Assembly (NCBI RefSeq): GCF_963665445.1
Contig: NZ_OY762276.1
Coordinates: forward strand, 4,396,601-4,460,600
Length of the DNA stretch: 64,000 nucleotides
Direction of reading: 5' to 3'
Origin: an uncultured Desulfobulbus sp.
Lineage (GTDB): Bacteria > Desulfobacterota > Desulfobulbia > Desulfobulbales > Desulfobulbaceae
Under the pieces are notes generated by a model that was not told the origin of the DNA, searched no databases, and saw nothing but the letters and a program-made list of their open reading frames with translations. Positions 53,535-63,233 of the stretch are shown in pieces. The position numbers and the translations under genes are program-made. Position 1 is the stretch's first letter, and each line of letters opens with the position of its first letter.

Positions 53535-54623
53535 TCAGAATCCGGCATGTTCCTTAATCGCCGCAACTATCAGCGATCCCATTCCAAACAACAACAGTAT
53601 CCCTACGAAACTGACCCCAATAGCATAGCCTCGCCGCGGCCAAAGCGGTTCATCCGGCAGGGTCGGATGGACAAAGGCCACCAGGTAACGACTCTTGTTT
53701 TCGGCCCGGATACGCGCCGCTTCCAGGGCCTGCATCGCCACGACAAGTTCCTTTTGGGAGAATTCGTGCTCGATTTTGAGTTGCTCGTACTCAGCGGCCA
53801 GATTGTTGACGGTGTCCTTCCCCCGGCCCGCCAGACGTTTTTTCTCTGTGTCTATCTGTCCTTCCAGGGCGTGCAGCCGCGCCTTCAATCCGACCATTTT
53901 GGCGCTATCTTCCCGCATGTAGGAGTGTGTCTCAGCCAACTCGGCGCGAACTTTAACCGCCGCTCCTTCCAGTTCGGCCACCAGGCCCTCTACCTTGCCG
54001 GCCTCTGCCGCAGGGTCGAGCAGGTTGTGAGCCATCCGAAACTGCTGTAATTTGTTTCTGGAGCGAGACAAACGCTGTTCAGCCCGGTCGATCTCGGTCC
54101 GTGATAAAGAGAGGCTGTCTTCGATTGCGCGCTCCCGCAGGCGGTTGACCAGCTCCTCGCTTTGGGCAAGAATCGCCTGGCAGATGTTTTGTGAAGTTTG
54201 CGGATCAAAGGCTCTGACTTGAAGTTTCAAAATTCCGGAGACCTGGTCGAAGCTGATTTTGACTTGACGCTGAAAGTACTCAGTAAACTCTTCTCGAGTC
54301 GGCTCCCGCTGCAATCGGGAAAAAAAATCAGCTTGTGGGTTCTGATAGTGAGCCTTGAGATGCAGCTGCTCATCAAGCAGGGCGAGCAACTCGTATGAGC
54401 CGATGTATTCCTCGACCACATGGGCATCTGCCGCGGTGCCTCCGGAGGATTGTCCCAAAAATGACAACAGTTCCGATGAACCGGTGCCTTCCTGGCTACG
54501 CAGGGAGAAGCGTGTTTCGGAAACGTACATGTCGCTGGCCCAAAACCCGAAATAAACCAACACGACCAGCATCGGCAGAGCAACAAACAATAACCATCTC
54601 AGTTGAGCCTTCGTCATCACCAT
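53535..54623 (-). CDS. kpsE: Capsule export inner-membrane co-polymerase KpsE
   Basis: Protein of 362 residues with the PCP-3 layout: TM helix near the N-terminus (about 9-30), periplasmic alpha/beta and long coiled-coil part (ALLDEQLHLKAHY, RAEQRLSRSRNKLQQF), a Pro-rich segment (HPTLPDEPLWPRR) and a C-terminal TM helix (about 330-352). KpsE links the KpsMT transporter to KpsD (known). It lies 4 bases after kpsT. A second ATG two codons in (54617) is equally possible. Confidence 0.9.
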   Translation of the reverse strand: MVMTKAQLRWLLFVALPMLVVLVYFGFWASDMYVSETRFSLRSQEGTGSSELLSFLGQSSGGTAADAHVVEEYIGSYELLALLDEQLHLKAHYQNPQADFFSRLQREPTREEFTEYFQRQVKISFDQVSGILKLQVRAFDPQTSQNICQAILAQSEELVNRLRERAIEDSLSLSRTEIDRAEQRLSRSRNKLQQFRMAHNLLDPAAEAGKVEGLVAELEGAAVKVRAELAETHSYMREDSAKMVGLKARLHALEGQIDTEKKRLAGRGKDTVNNLAAEYEQLKIEHEFSQKELVVAMQALEAARIRAENKSRYLVAFVHPTLPDEPLWPRRGYAIGVSFVGILLLFGMGSLIVAAIKEHAGF

Positions 54624-54627
54624 TTTC

Positions 54628-55290
54628 CTAGTGTTTCGTCGCCGGCAATGCCTCGTAGAAGGCTATTGCTTCTTCCATATCGTCGTATAAACAAAGATTT
54701 CCCTCGTGGAGGACGGCGGCAGCATCGCAGTGTTCGCGGATGGTGCTGATAGAGTGCGAAACAACCAGAAGCGTTGAATGATCCTTGCGTCGCTCGAACT
54801 CAGCCTTCGATTTTTTCTTGAAGTTCGCGTCACCGACCGCTGTTACCTCATCGATCAGGTAATAGTCGAAATTGATCGCCATGGAGAGGCCGAAGGCCAG
54901 TTTTGATTTCATACCTGACGAATAGGTATTGATCGGCATGTCCATGTACGCCCCCAACTCGGAGAAATCCTCCACAAAGTCTGTGACCGTCTTGATGCAG
55001 ACGTCGTAGATTCGGCAGATAAATCTGAGGTTCTCCCGACCCGAGAGACTGCCGTGGAAGCCGCCGCTAAAACCGATTGGCCAGGAAACCCGGCCATGTC
55101 GACAAATTTGGCCGCTGGTTGGCAATTCCGCACCACCGAGCAGACGCAACAGGGTCGATTTACCGGCGCCATTCTGACCCAGAATGCCGAGGTTCCGTCC
55201 CGGTTCGATGCGGGCGTTGACGTTGTTCAGGATCGTTTTTTTGCCTCGACCCACCCGGTAATACTTGCAAAGATCAACCAACTCTATCAT
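54628..55290 (-). CDS. kpsT: Capsule ABC transporter ATP-binding protein KpsT
   Basis: Protein of 220 residues with Walker A GQNGAGKST, signature region NTYSSGMKSKLAFG, Walker B YYLIDEV and the switch His in VVSHS. The length and short signature are typical of KpsT/CtrD. It powers export of the lipid-linked polysaccharide across the inner membrane. The start overlaps the kpsM stop by 4 bases. Confidence 0.95.
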   Translation of the reverse strand: MIELVDLCKYYRVGRGKKTILNNVNARIEPGRNLGILGQNGAGKSTLLRLLGGAELPTSGQICRHGRVSWPIGFSGGFHGSLSGRENLRFICRIYDVCIKTVTDFVEDFSELGAYMDMPINTYSSGMKSKLAFGLSMAINFDYYLIDEVTAVGDANFKKKSKAEFERRKDHSTLLVVSHSISTIREHCDAAAVLHEGNLCLYDDMEEAIAFYEALPATKH

Positions 55291-56075
55291 AGCAACCGGT
55301 CCAGGTAGCGTCGCGAGTAGCGTTCCAGCAGCAAACCAATGGTCAGAAACACCAGAGCGACGCTCGCTACATAGGGGAAGGAGATGAACTGTTCTCCGTA
55401 GCCGGAAACAAATCCCTGGCGAGTCATCTCGATGATATGGGTCAGTGGATTGAAGGAGAGAACCTTCTGGGAGGCCACAGGGAGATCGATCACGGAGAAG
55501 AACAGTCCGGAGGTGAAGAACAGGAGCCGTAGCACCATTGGCACCAGTTGTTCGGTCACCGGCCAGATCAGATTGAACGCGGAGCAGGCCGCACCGCCTC
55601 CTAACCCCATGGTCAGGGCCAGCAATAGGGCGCTGAATATGGCATGGGGGCTTTCAATGGCTACCTTCTGGCCAATGCAGTACGAGGCGATCAACAGCAC
55701 CACCAGCACCAAGGTCTGCATGGCGCCTTGGAGAAGAATCCTGGCCAGTAGCAGGTCGAGGGGGAAAACTTGAGGGTAGTTAAGCAAGGTCCGGTTCCCG
55801 GCAATTGCGTGCAAGCCATTGGTAACGCCGTTACTGAAAATGTACCATGGAACGAAGCCGCCGAGGAGGAAGACTGGCGTTGACATACCGTGCGGAGCCT
55901 GGAATCCGGCGATCTCACGGATGCCCCAGAAGACCGAGATGTTGAATGCCGCCTGAATAACCGCCCAGAGATAGCCGAGCTTGTGTTTACCAAACAGGGT
56001 CTTGGATTCGCGGAGCATCAGAGCCCAGACCACCCGCCGTTGCACCCTGAGGGCCTGTTGAAAAGAACTGTTCAT
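55287..56075 (-). CDS. kpsM: Capsule ABC transporter permease KpsM
   Basis: About 262 residues from ATG 56075, preferred because the longer frame to 56189 would overlap the lipoprotein gene and add a non-KpsM N-terminus. ABC-2-type permease with an amphipathic N-terminus (RVVWALMLRESKTLFG, where the family typically has a similar RE motif) and about six membrane helices. The GYLWAVIQA segment and FNPLTHIIEMTRQGF near the C-terminus are characteristic. It pairs with KpsT. Confidence 0.93.
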   Translation of the reverse strand: MNSSFQQALRVQRRVVWALMLRESKTLFGKHKLGYLWAVIQAAFNISVFWGIREIAGFQAPHGMSTPVFLLGGFVPWYIFSNGVTNGLHAIAGNRTLLNYPQVFPLDLLLARILLQGAMQTLVLVVLLIASYCIGQKVAIESPHAIFSALLLALTMGLGGGAACSAFNLIWPVTEQLVPMVLRLLFFTSGLFFSVIDLPVASQKVLSFNPLTHIIEMTRQGFVSGYGEQFISFPYVASVALVFLTIGLLLERYSRRYLDRLL

Positions 56076-56083
56076 GGCGGCGG

Positions 56084-56458
56084 CTAGTTGTTGCTCTGGG
56101 GTACGGCCGACCACCCACTCCCCTGCGGATCGCGACAGACCAGCAGTTGCCAGCTTGCAGACGTTGTTTCCACAAGTAATCGCTTGCAATCGACAGCGGC
56201 TGCGGAGTAGTAGCTGTCGAGCACCGTGGCCTTCAGCGTTCCACCGTAAGCGGGATCGTCAAGTTTGATCGTGTCTCCCTGTTTTAATTGACCAACTTTT
56301 TTCAGCAAAAGACTTTCCTGGGCAGACCTTTCTGTTTCGGCAGTCGGCTGAACAAAGGGACCTTGGAAAGTGCAAGCGGAAAGGAAAATAAACGGAAAGA
56401 ATACAGCTATAGATATTTGAACCAGGTGGAACAGCCTGGCATATCTGCGATGCAGCAT
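56084..56458 (-). CDS. Small lipoprotein at the head of the kps operon
   Basis: Protein of 124 residues with a lipoprotein signal (FFPFIFLSAC, lipidated Cys about 29). The mature part contains a conserved-looking segment (ATVLDSYYSAAAVDCKRLL) and ends near PQSNN; it is reminiscent of DVU3141-type small lipoproteins (weak recollection). An AGGGGA ribosome site lies 5 bases before the ATG. It is first in the lipoprotein-kpsM-kpsT-kpsE-kpsD run and 8 bases from kpsM, so it is likely an envelope accessory for capsule export (inference). Confidence 0.75.
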   Translation of the reverse strand: MLHRRYARLFHLVQISIAVFFPFIFLSACTFQGPFVQPTAETERSAQESLLLKKVGQLKQGDTIKLDDPAYGGTLKATVLDSYYSAAAVDCKRLLVETTSASWQLLVCRDPQGSGWSAVPQSNN

Positions 56459-56959
56459 TACGGTCCCCTAAGGGTATTAATCAGAATCTCAAATGCCCCC
56501 AATTTAGCAGATGAGTTTTTCTCAATTTGTTAAGCATATCAGCAAATTTAATATTTGGGTAGTTTAAATGCAGCCTCGAAATCAAGTTCGTTTCGGGACG
56601 CAAGCTCTCCCAAGGTTCTTGCGTTGGTGGTGTACCGGAACCGGTGGAGACCGTCGGTTAATGGTTCCTTCCGTGAGAATCTTCACCCTAAGTATCACGT
56701 GGATTGAGAGCGGTGCATGCTATTCTGCAAATCCTTGTTATCACGGTTCGTTTCGACGCTTCTCTAAGTCACCTTGCTCTAGCAAGAAATTGTCCGAGAA
56801 AACTGTCCAATTTTTTGGAAGACGATGAATGGTTGCAAAAAATAGTTTTATTGAAACGAATTACTCTGGTATCTCTTCAGGCGAACGTAAGTTTTTTCAC
56901 CGTGCTCGACATGTATTGACCCATTCGGGGCGGAATATCGCTCATGTAAGGTACTTCTG
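56459..56959. other. Divergent intergenic region between the kps operon and kdsB
   Basis: 501 bases that must carry promoters for both directions. The first 100 bases are AT-rich (near 56510-56570); the rest is mixed. Small frames here have no recognisable product. No ops/JUMPstart element was found. Confidence 0.45.
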
Positions 56960-57694
56960 ATGAATAGGCGTATTATTATAGTTATACCAGCTCGCTACGG
57001 TTCTACCCGCTTGCCGGGAAAGCCCTTGGCGGAAATTCATGGCAAGCCCATGGTGCAACATGTGTACGAGCGGGCATTGCTTGTGCCCGAGGTCGAAACG
57101 GTCGTCGTCGCTACCGATGATAACCGGGTCATGGAGGCTGTGCAGGCCTTTGGTGGCAGGTCTGTCATGACCTCGGACCACCACCCTTCGGGCACGGATC
57201 GTCTGACCGAGGTGATGCAAGCGCTGGAGGCGGATATTTATATCAACCTCCAGTGCGACGAACCTCTGGTGCGGTCGGAGGATATCAGTAAATTGGCCCA
57301 GGGAATGCTAGCGGACTCCTCCGTCCAGGTCGGAACGCTTTGTCATTGCCTTCCAGCGGCTGAGGCAGACAACCCGCACCTCGTCAAGGTCGTCGTTTCC
57401 GCCACCGGAGATGCTCTCTATTTCAGTCGTTCTCCCATTCCCTACAATCGCAGCCAAGAAACCGCCTGTTACTACAAGCATGTGGGGATCTATGCCTACA
57501 GGCGTGAAGTGCTCGAGCTCTATGCCGGCTTGCCTCAGCCGATGATGGAGCAGGCAGAAAAGTTGGAGCAACTGCGATTGCTTGCCGCCGGATTTCGCAT
57601 TCGTGTCTTTGAAGTGCCGCCTGTGGGACCGGGGGTGGATACCCCTCAATGCCTGGCCGCAGTGCGGGAACTTATGAAGGACCGTCAGTTTTGA
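56960..57694 (+). CDS. kdsB: 3-deoxy-manno-octulosonate cytidylyltransferase (CMP-Kdo synthetase)
   Basis: Protein of 244 residues with the full KdsB/KpsU signature: VIPARYGSTRLPGKPL, MVQHVYERA, VVVATDDNRV, the CTP/Kdo site INLQCDEPLV, YFSRSPIPYNR, YKHVGIYAYRREVL and GPGVDTP at the end. It makes CMP-Kdo from CTP and Kdo. CMP-Kdo is the donor for KpsC and KpsS and for lipid A core. It is transcribed divergently from the kps operon, so it could be the general kdsB or a capsule-dedicated kpsU copy. An AAGGT site precedes the ATG. Confidence 0.95.
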   Translation: MNRRIIIVIPARYGSTRLPGKPLAEIHGKPMVQHVYERALLVPEVETVVVATDDNRVMEAVQAFGGRSVMTSDHHPSGTDRLTEVMQALEADIYINLQCDEPLVRSEDISKLAQGMLADSSVQVGTLCHCLPAAEADNPHLVKVVVSATGDALYFSRSPIPYNRSQETACYYKHVGIYAYRREVLELYAGLPQPMMEQAEKLEQLRLLAAGFRIRVFEVPPVGPGVDTPQCLAAVRELMKDRQF

Positions 57695-57705
57695 CGGTCC
57701 TTTTT
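57679..57705 (+). terminator. Rho-independent terminator of kdsB
   Basis: Stem GGACCGTCA (57679-57687), loop GTTT, stem TGACGGTCC (57692-57700), then TTTTT (57701-57705). The stem includes the last kdsB codons and its TGA stop. On the opposite strand the stem follows purL but lacks a good T run. Confidence 0.92.
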
Positions 57706-57725
57706 CTTCAAAGTTTTCTCCAAAC

Positions 57726-60700
57726 CTATTTCATACACCAGTCATAGGCGTTCTGGAACATCCGCAGCCAGGGGCTGACCGGCAGGGATTTCATCGATTC
57801 CGGTACATAGTGGGCCTGCCAGGTGAGGAAGGTGCGTTCCGGGTGCGGCATCATGGCCAGATGGCGACCGTCCGGTGAGCAGAGACCGGTGAGTCCGCCG
57901 GGCGATCCATTGGGGTTGAAGGGATAGGCCTCGGTGGCCTTGCCCTCGTCGTCCACGTAGACCACTGCGGCCATCTGCTCGGTCCAAACGCGCTGGCGGA
58001 TGGACTCGTCCGGAAAATGAAGGAAACCTTCACCGTGATCCACATGGATGCCGAACACCAGATCCTCCATGCCCTGCAACAGGATGGATTTGCTCGGCAG
58101 TACCTTCACCGTGGTCCAGCGGGATTCGAAACGACCGCTGAGGTTATGGATGAACCGGGGCTGGTGCTCGGCCTCGATGCCCAGCCACGGCACCCAGCCC
58201 AGCAGGCCGAACAGCTGGCAGCCGTTGCAAATCCCTAAGGTAAAGGTATCCGCTCGGTTGTAAAACTCGTGGAACTGGGCCTGGAGCCGCTCGTTGAAGC
58301 GGATGGTCGCGGCCCAGCCCTTGGCGCTCTCGGGAACGTCGGCATAGGAAAAGCCGCCCACCGCCGCGATGCCGCGAAATTTGGTCAAGTCGACCCGACC
58401 CGCCAAAAGGTCGGTCATGGTGATGTCCCAAGGCTCGAAACCGGCACTGTAAAAGGCGGAACTCATCTCCCGATCCGAGTTGGACCCCTCATCGCGGAGA
58501 ATGATCACCTTGGGTTTGTCCGACTTCTGCAGGATGGCTGGCGCAGTCGGCGCCGGTTGAAAGCTGAGGTTGTATTCAGGGCCTTTGCGATCCAGGGTGT
58601 TGAATTTTTCCGCATCCGCATATTCGGGGTTCATCTGCAACCGTTCGAGCTGATAGCTGGTTTCCTCCCACCACTGGCGCAGCAGTACCATGGAGTCATC
58701 CAGCACCAACTCGCCGTTGAATTGCACAGTGATCGCCTTTTTCACCTGGGAAGATCCCAGGACCGAACAGGGGATTTTGTGCCGCTCAAAGCGCTCCTTG
58801 ACCTGGGCCAGGTGCGTCCAGCGGCATTCGATCACCAGGCCCAGCTCTTCGGCGAACAGGGTTTCAAGGATGGTGTCGGAACCGTTCAGTGCAAGGTTCA
58901 GGCCGCAGTTGCCGGCAAAGGCCATCTCCAACAGGGTGGTGATCAGGCCGCCATCGCTGCGGTCATGACCCGCCAAAATGATCTCCTGATCGATCAGCGA
59001 CTGGACCGCGGCAAAGGCCTCCTTGACCTGGGCCGGGTTGTCCATGTCCGGGACCTCATCGCCGATCTGGGCGCAGGTTTGGGCCAGGGCACTGCCGCCG
59101 AGCCTGTTCTTGCCGCCTGCGAGGTCAACCAGCAGCAGCACCGAGCCGGGCTCCTTGATGTCCGGGGTGACCTTCTTGCGAATGTCGCCCATGGCGGCGT
59201 AGAGGGATATGACCAGTTCGCGGGGTGATTTGACCACCTCGTCGCCGACCTTGGCCGCCATGGACAGGCTGTCCTTGCCGCCGTCCACCGCGATCCCCAC
59301 CGCGATCATGGCCTCGGCCATGGCCTCGGCCGCATCTCGCAGGGCAGCGCCTTCGCCTATAAGTTTTGGTGCCCACATCCAGTTTGCCGAGCACTTCACC
59401 TGCTCCAGATCCTCGATCTTGGCCCAGACCAGGTTGGTCAGGGACTCACCCACGGCCATGCGCGCACCGGCCGCCGGATTGACCAGCATCTTGATCGGCT
59501 GTTCGCCAATGGCGGAGGCAATCCCGGTATGGCCGAAATGGCTCTGCGCCACCACCGCCACATCGGCCACGGTCAGTTGCAGTGGCCCGCAGCACTGCTG
59601 TTGCGCAATCAAGCCGGTCACCGCCCGGTCGACCTTGTTGGTCAGGAACCGTTTGGAGCCCACCGAGACCAGGCGCAGCACCCGATTGAGCGCCTCGCGC
59701 ACATCCATGCCCTTGGGAGGGGCAAAGGGGGACAGAGCGGGGCGTGTCCGGGTGTCGGTGAATGTCTTTTGCGGAATGTTACCGAGCAGCTCCGGGATGT
59801 CGATGTCAACCGGGTTGGTGTCGTTCTCGCTGTCATGGACCACGAACTTCAGATCGCCGGTCACCTCGCCCAGAACCTCGCAGGCCACCTTTTCCCGCGC
59901 ACATATCTGCTGAAACTTCTCGATATTCTCCGGGCTGATCAGCAGGCCGACCCGCTCCTGGTACTCGGCAACGTAGATCTCCAGCACCGACATGGTCGGG
60001 TCGCCGACACGGATATTGCGGATCTCAACCCGGCCACCGGCATGCTCCACCAACTCCTTGAGCACGTTGGCCGGACCACCGGCGCCCTGGTCATGGATGA
60101 CATCGATCAGGCTCAAATCGCCCATCTCGTTGCAGGCGCGCAGCACCCGGTTCATCTTTTGCTCCATCTCGGCGTCGCCGCGTTGGACCGCATCGAAATC
60201 GAGCTTGGACTCGTTCTCTCCCTGCATCATCGAGGAGGCTGCACCGCCGCCAAAGCCGACCCGGTAGGCCGGCCCACCCACCTGGACAATGAGCATGCCC
60301 TTTGTGGCGTCCTTTTTTTCGGTGTGACGGTCATCGATCTGGCCGATACCGGCGGTGAACATGATCGGCTTCAAAAAGCCCCAGCGCTCGCCGTTCTCCA
60401 GGCGCAGGTCAAAGGAGCGGGTAAAGCCCTGAATCAGGGGCTCGCCGAATTTGTTGCCGTAGTCGGAGGCGCCGTTGCTGGCCTCGATCTCGATTTCCAG
60501 CGCCGGTGCCAGGCTGTCGGGGCAGGCGTAGTCGTTCTCCCAGCCAAGCGGATAGTCGGGAATATGGAGATTGGCCACACAGTAACCAGCAGTCCCGGCC
60601 ATGACAAAGCCACCGCGCCCGGTACCTTGGACATCGCGAATGCGACCGCCGGTGCCAGTTTCCGCACCCGGAAAGGGGGCGACACCGGTGGGAAAGTTGT

Positions 60701-61526
60701 GGGTCTCGGCGGTGAGCAGGGGATGATAGCAAACAGTCGCCTCTTTCAGTGCTGAAGGGCCACCCGGTTGCTCCGGCAGCAGGGTTGTGAGGGTGAACCC
60801 TTCAACCGCACTGGAGTTGTCCTTGAAGGCGATCTTGCTTCCCTTGGGGTTGGCAGCCAGGGTATCGGTGACCACCTTGAACAGGGTTTTGTCGTAGTCC
60901 TGTCCGTCGATTACCTGCTTGCCGCGGAAAAAACCGTGGCGGGAGTGCTCGGAGTTGGCATTGTTGAGATCCATGATCTCGACGATGGTCGGGTTGCGGT
61001 CACAGCGTTTGACAAAGTAGTTGTAGTAGAGCTCCCGGTCCCACTCATCCATGGAGATGCCGGGGATCTCCAAGAGGCCGTCGGGCCCCTTGGTCTTGAG
61101 ATCGACCTCGTAGACCGGTTCCGGTGTGATGCCGGTTTCAAAGGTGGTCAGCGGATGCTCGTAAACGCATTCGGTCATGCGGTCATGGTTGTTGGCGATG
61201 AAGGTGTCCATGTCCGTATCCTCGGGCACCAAATAGCGTCGGGAGCGCTCCACCCGGGTCACGACGTCCAGGCCAACGGCCCGGCAGATGGAGACCATGT
61301 TCGAGGACCAGGCCGTGGCAAAGTTGAGCCGGGGACCGACTTCCACCACACGCGCGCCCTTGAGCCGCGGTTCAATGGTAACGGTTTCCACGAGAAAACC
61401 ATCGGCAAGGATCAGCCGCAACCGTTCCATCTCCTCGGCCTCCAGCGGACGGCTGGATTCGATGTTGAAGCAGTAGGCAAAGTCGGATTTGAGCTGACGA
61501 TGGAGTTGGGTTACAAGAGTTGCCAT
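57726..61526 (-). CDS. purL: Phosphoribosylformylglycinamidine synthase
   Basis: Single-chain PurL of 1266 residues. The N-terminal domain (1-180) is followed by the first AIRS-like half with HSRHGFF and AETHNFPTGVAPFPGA, the second half with FGHTGIASAIGEQPIKM and GGKDSLSM, and a C-terminal class I glutamine amidotransferase (about 1010-1266) with nucleophile Cys in GICNGCQLFG and PHPERTFLTW. It converts FGAR and glutamine to FGAM in purine synthesis. It is the large single-chain form rather than PurSLQ. The kdsB terminator ends 20 bases beyond its stop. Confidence 0.97.
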   Translation of the reverse strand: MATLVTQLHRQLKSDFAYCFNIESSRPLEAEEMERLRLILADGFLVETVTIEPRLKGARVVEVGPRLNFATAWSSNMVSICRAVGLDVVTRVERSRRYLVPEDTDMDTFIANNHDRMTECVYEHPLTTFETGITPEPVYEVDLKTKGPDGLLEIPGISMDEWDRELYYNYFVKRCDRNPTIVEIMDLNNANSEHSRHGFFRGKQVIDGQDYDKTLFKVVTDTLAANPKGSKIAFKDNSSAVEGFTLTTLLPEQPGGPSALKEATVCYHPLLTAETHNFPTGVAPFPGAETGTGGRIRDVQGTGRGGFVMAGTAGYCVANLHIPDYPLGWENDYACPDSLAPALEIEIEASNGASDYGNKFGEPLIQGFTRSFDLRLENGERWGFLKPIMFTAGIGQIDDRHTEKKDATKGMLIVQVGGPAYRVGFGGGAASSMMQGENESKLDFDAVQRGDAEMEQKMNRVLRACNEMGDLSLIDVIHDQGAGGPANVLKELVEHAGGRVEIRNIRVGDPTMSVLEIYVAEYQERVGLLISPENIEKFQQICAREKVACEVLGEVTGDLKFVVHDSENDTNPVDIDIPELLGNIPQKTFTDTRTRPALSPFAPPKGMDVREALNRVLRLVSVGSKRFLTNKVDRAVTGLIAQQQCCGPLQLTVADVAVVAQSHFGHTGIASAIGEQPIKMLVNPAAGARMAVGESLTNLVWAKIEDLEQVKCSANWMWAPKLIGEGAALRDAAEAMAEAMIAVGIAVDGGKDSLSMAAKVGDEVVKSPRELVISLYAAMGDIRKKVTPDIKEPGSVLLLVDLAGGKNRLGGSALAQTCAQIGDEVPDMDNPAQVKEAFAAVQSLIDQEIILAGHDRSDGGLITTLLEMAFAGNCGLNLALNGSDTILETLFAEELGLVIECRWTHLAQVKERFERHKIPCSVLGSSQVKKAITVQFNGELVLDDSMVLLRQWWEETSYQLERLQMNPEYADAEKFNTLDRKGPEYNLSFQPAPTAPAILQKSDKPKVIILRDEGSNSDREMSSAFYSAGFEPWDITMTDLLAGRVDLTKFRGIAAVGGFSYADVPESAKGWAATIRFNERLQAQFHEFYNRADTFTLGICNGCQLFGLLGWVPWLGIEAEHQPRFIHNLSGRFESRWTTVKVLPSKSILLQGMEDLVFGIHVDHGEGFLHFPDESIRQRVWTEQMAAVVYVDDEGKATEAYPFNPNGSPGGLTGLCSPDGRHLAMMPHPERTFLTWQAHYVPESMKSLPVSPWLRMFQNAYDWCMK

Positions 61527-61657
61527 GGGGGTGTCCTTTCTATCTGAAGTTCCGAGCCGAAAGGTCGGCAGGGGAAGAAAAACAAGGAGAAAATTAATGT
61601 AAACCTAGCATTAACAACGAAATTTTTCCGCTGCAAAGTACAATCGTTAGGGAGATT

Positions 61658-63226
61658 TTACCCGCCTTCACCGGGATGCCAAGAGAAATTGGCCGTAAAA
61701 AAAGCGGCATGGTTGGAGGTGAAAAAGGGCGGATCGCGCTGAAGAATGGCGCTGATCTGCGGTTGCCGCTTGAATTCCCGGTCGAGAAAGCTGCGGATGG
61801 AGCGTCGATCCCAGCCCCGGGGATGGACAAAATCCTGGTAAAGGGAGAGATCGCCGCTGGAAAACGTCCTGCCCGCAAGACGCTGTGCCTCACTACTGCC
61901 CATCGGCATGTTGAAGATGGCCAGATTGAGGAAGGTGATCGCCTGGTGGTGACGCAGGGTGAAATCCAGGGTCTGGCGGGCCTCGGTTATCGATTCCGTG
62001 GGGGTGCCGAACAGTAGGTACACATAGGTGGCGATGCCCGCCTCCTCGAGTGCGGCAAAAACCCGTTCCACCAGGGAGAGGCTGATGCCCTTGTACATGG
62101 CGTCGAGCACCTGTTGCGATCCGGACTCCAGGCCCAGTTTGAGCAGGACGCAACCGGAGAGCCGCAGTCGGCGGCAGAATTCGGGATCCGCCAGTTGCTT
62201 ATCAAAGCGGACAAACCCATACCAGGGAACACCGGGAGCCTGGTCACAGAGTTTTTCCATCAGTGCCGGGCTGACCGCATTGTCGAGCAGGTGGATCAGG
62301 GTTGCGTCGGTTTGTCGGCAAAGTTTGTGCAGATGGGCCACCACAATGTCCGGTGGCAGGGGACGGTAACGGCTTTGCTCGGCTGGTTCCGGACAAAAGG
62401 TGCACTTGTTCCAGTAACAGCCCCGTGACGCCGAATAGGGGAGGATCGTCCCCGGGGCTAGGTAGTCGGCAAGCGGCAGGTCCGAATAGTCGGGAGCGCT
62501 TATCTCATGCACACCTGTGTGGCCGAGCAGTTGCAGCAGAGGAACCTCACCGGGGCCGGCAATGCAGTGGTCGACCAGGTGGGCGAAGGGATTGTGCCAC
62601 CCCGGTTGGCTCATCCAGGAAGTGATCAGCCCCCCGCCGAGAATGAGCTGGATCTGCGGAAAATGGCTGCGGAGGAAGCCGATCAGGCTGAAGGTGCACA
62701 GGGCCTGGCTGAGGTAGCACAGGGAAATGCCGATATAGTGTGGGGAGACAGCCTCGATTCTCGGGGCGAGTCGTTCCCTGAACCAGGGGAAAAAGAGGTT
62801 GTCCTGATACTGTCTTGCCGCCTTGCACAGAGCCGCGCTTGCCAGGGGATCAAGCTGGCTGTCCTCGTAGTTGGCCAGGTTGAGGGACAACTCCGGTTGG
62901 CTTGCGGCCGCCAACTCGAGAACCCGGTTCGTGTCGCGGACCGCCCGTTGGTAACGATCGACGTTGGTGTAGGTGGCAGGCCGGCGCAGGGCGGCAAGGT
63001 TGTTCTTCCGGTTTTTATGGGCGCGTGTCGACCAGGTGTCCGTCGGGCTATGGGCACGGTCGATCAACCACAACTGGGCCTCGAGATTGGCATCCACCTG
63101 GGCGCAGGCGTAGCCGTGGCGGCGCAGGCATCCGGCCAGGGCAGTGATCCCCGCCGGTGGCTCGGCCGCCTTGGCCAGCGGCGGATGTATCAGGAGCAGG
63201 GTGGTGTCGGAGTGCTGTCGGGCCAA
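61658..63226 (-). CDS. B12-binding-type radical SAM protein with CX4CX2C cluster motif
   Basis: About 522 residues if started at TTG 63226, which lies 7 bases after the prfC stop; no ATG gives a start outside prfC. Residues 1-150 resemble a cobalamin-binding domain (LLLIHPPLAKAAEPP, GITALAGCLRRHGY). A radical SAM core begins at about 290 with SASRGCYWNKCTFC. The spacing Cys-x4-Cys-x2-Cys differs from the classic CX3CX2C, though related B12 families show RGCYWG-type variants. Later motifs are GLESGSQQVLDAM and YLLFGTPTES. It probably methylates or rearranges an unknown substrate. The start is uncertain. Confidence 0.8.
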   Translation of the reverse strand: MARQHSDTTLLLIHPPLAKAAEPPAGITALAGCLRRHGYACAQVDANLEAQLWLIDRAHSPTDTWSTRAHKNRKNNLAALRRPATYTNVDRYQRAVRDTNRVLELAAASQPELSLNLANYEDSQLDPLASAALCKAARQYQDNLFFPWFRERLAPRIEAVSPHYIGISLCYLSQALCTFSLIGFLRSHFPQIQLILGGGLITSWMSQPGWHNPFAHLVDHCIAGPGEVPLLQLLGHTGVHEISAPDYSDLPLADYLAPGTILPYSASRGCYWNKCTFCPEPAEQSRYRPLPPDIVVAHLHKLCRQTDATLIHLLDNAVSPALMEKLCDQAPGVPWYGFVRFDKQLADPEFCRRLRLSGCVLLKLGLESGSQQVLDAMYKGISLSLVERVFAALEEAGIATYVYLLFGTPTESITEARQTLDFTLRHHQAITFLNLAIFNMPMGSSEAQRLAGRTFSSGDLSLYQDFVHPRGWDRRSIRSFLDREFKRQPQISAILQRDPPFFTSNHAAFFTANFSWHPGEGG

Positions 63227-63233
63227 TGCGTCG

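Noticed and set aside
56568-56919. Small plus-strand frames between the kps operon and kdsB
   Set aside because: No recognisable product, poor starts and no conservation cue; a transposase-remnant reading of the last one was too weak to support.
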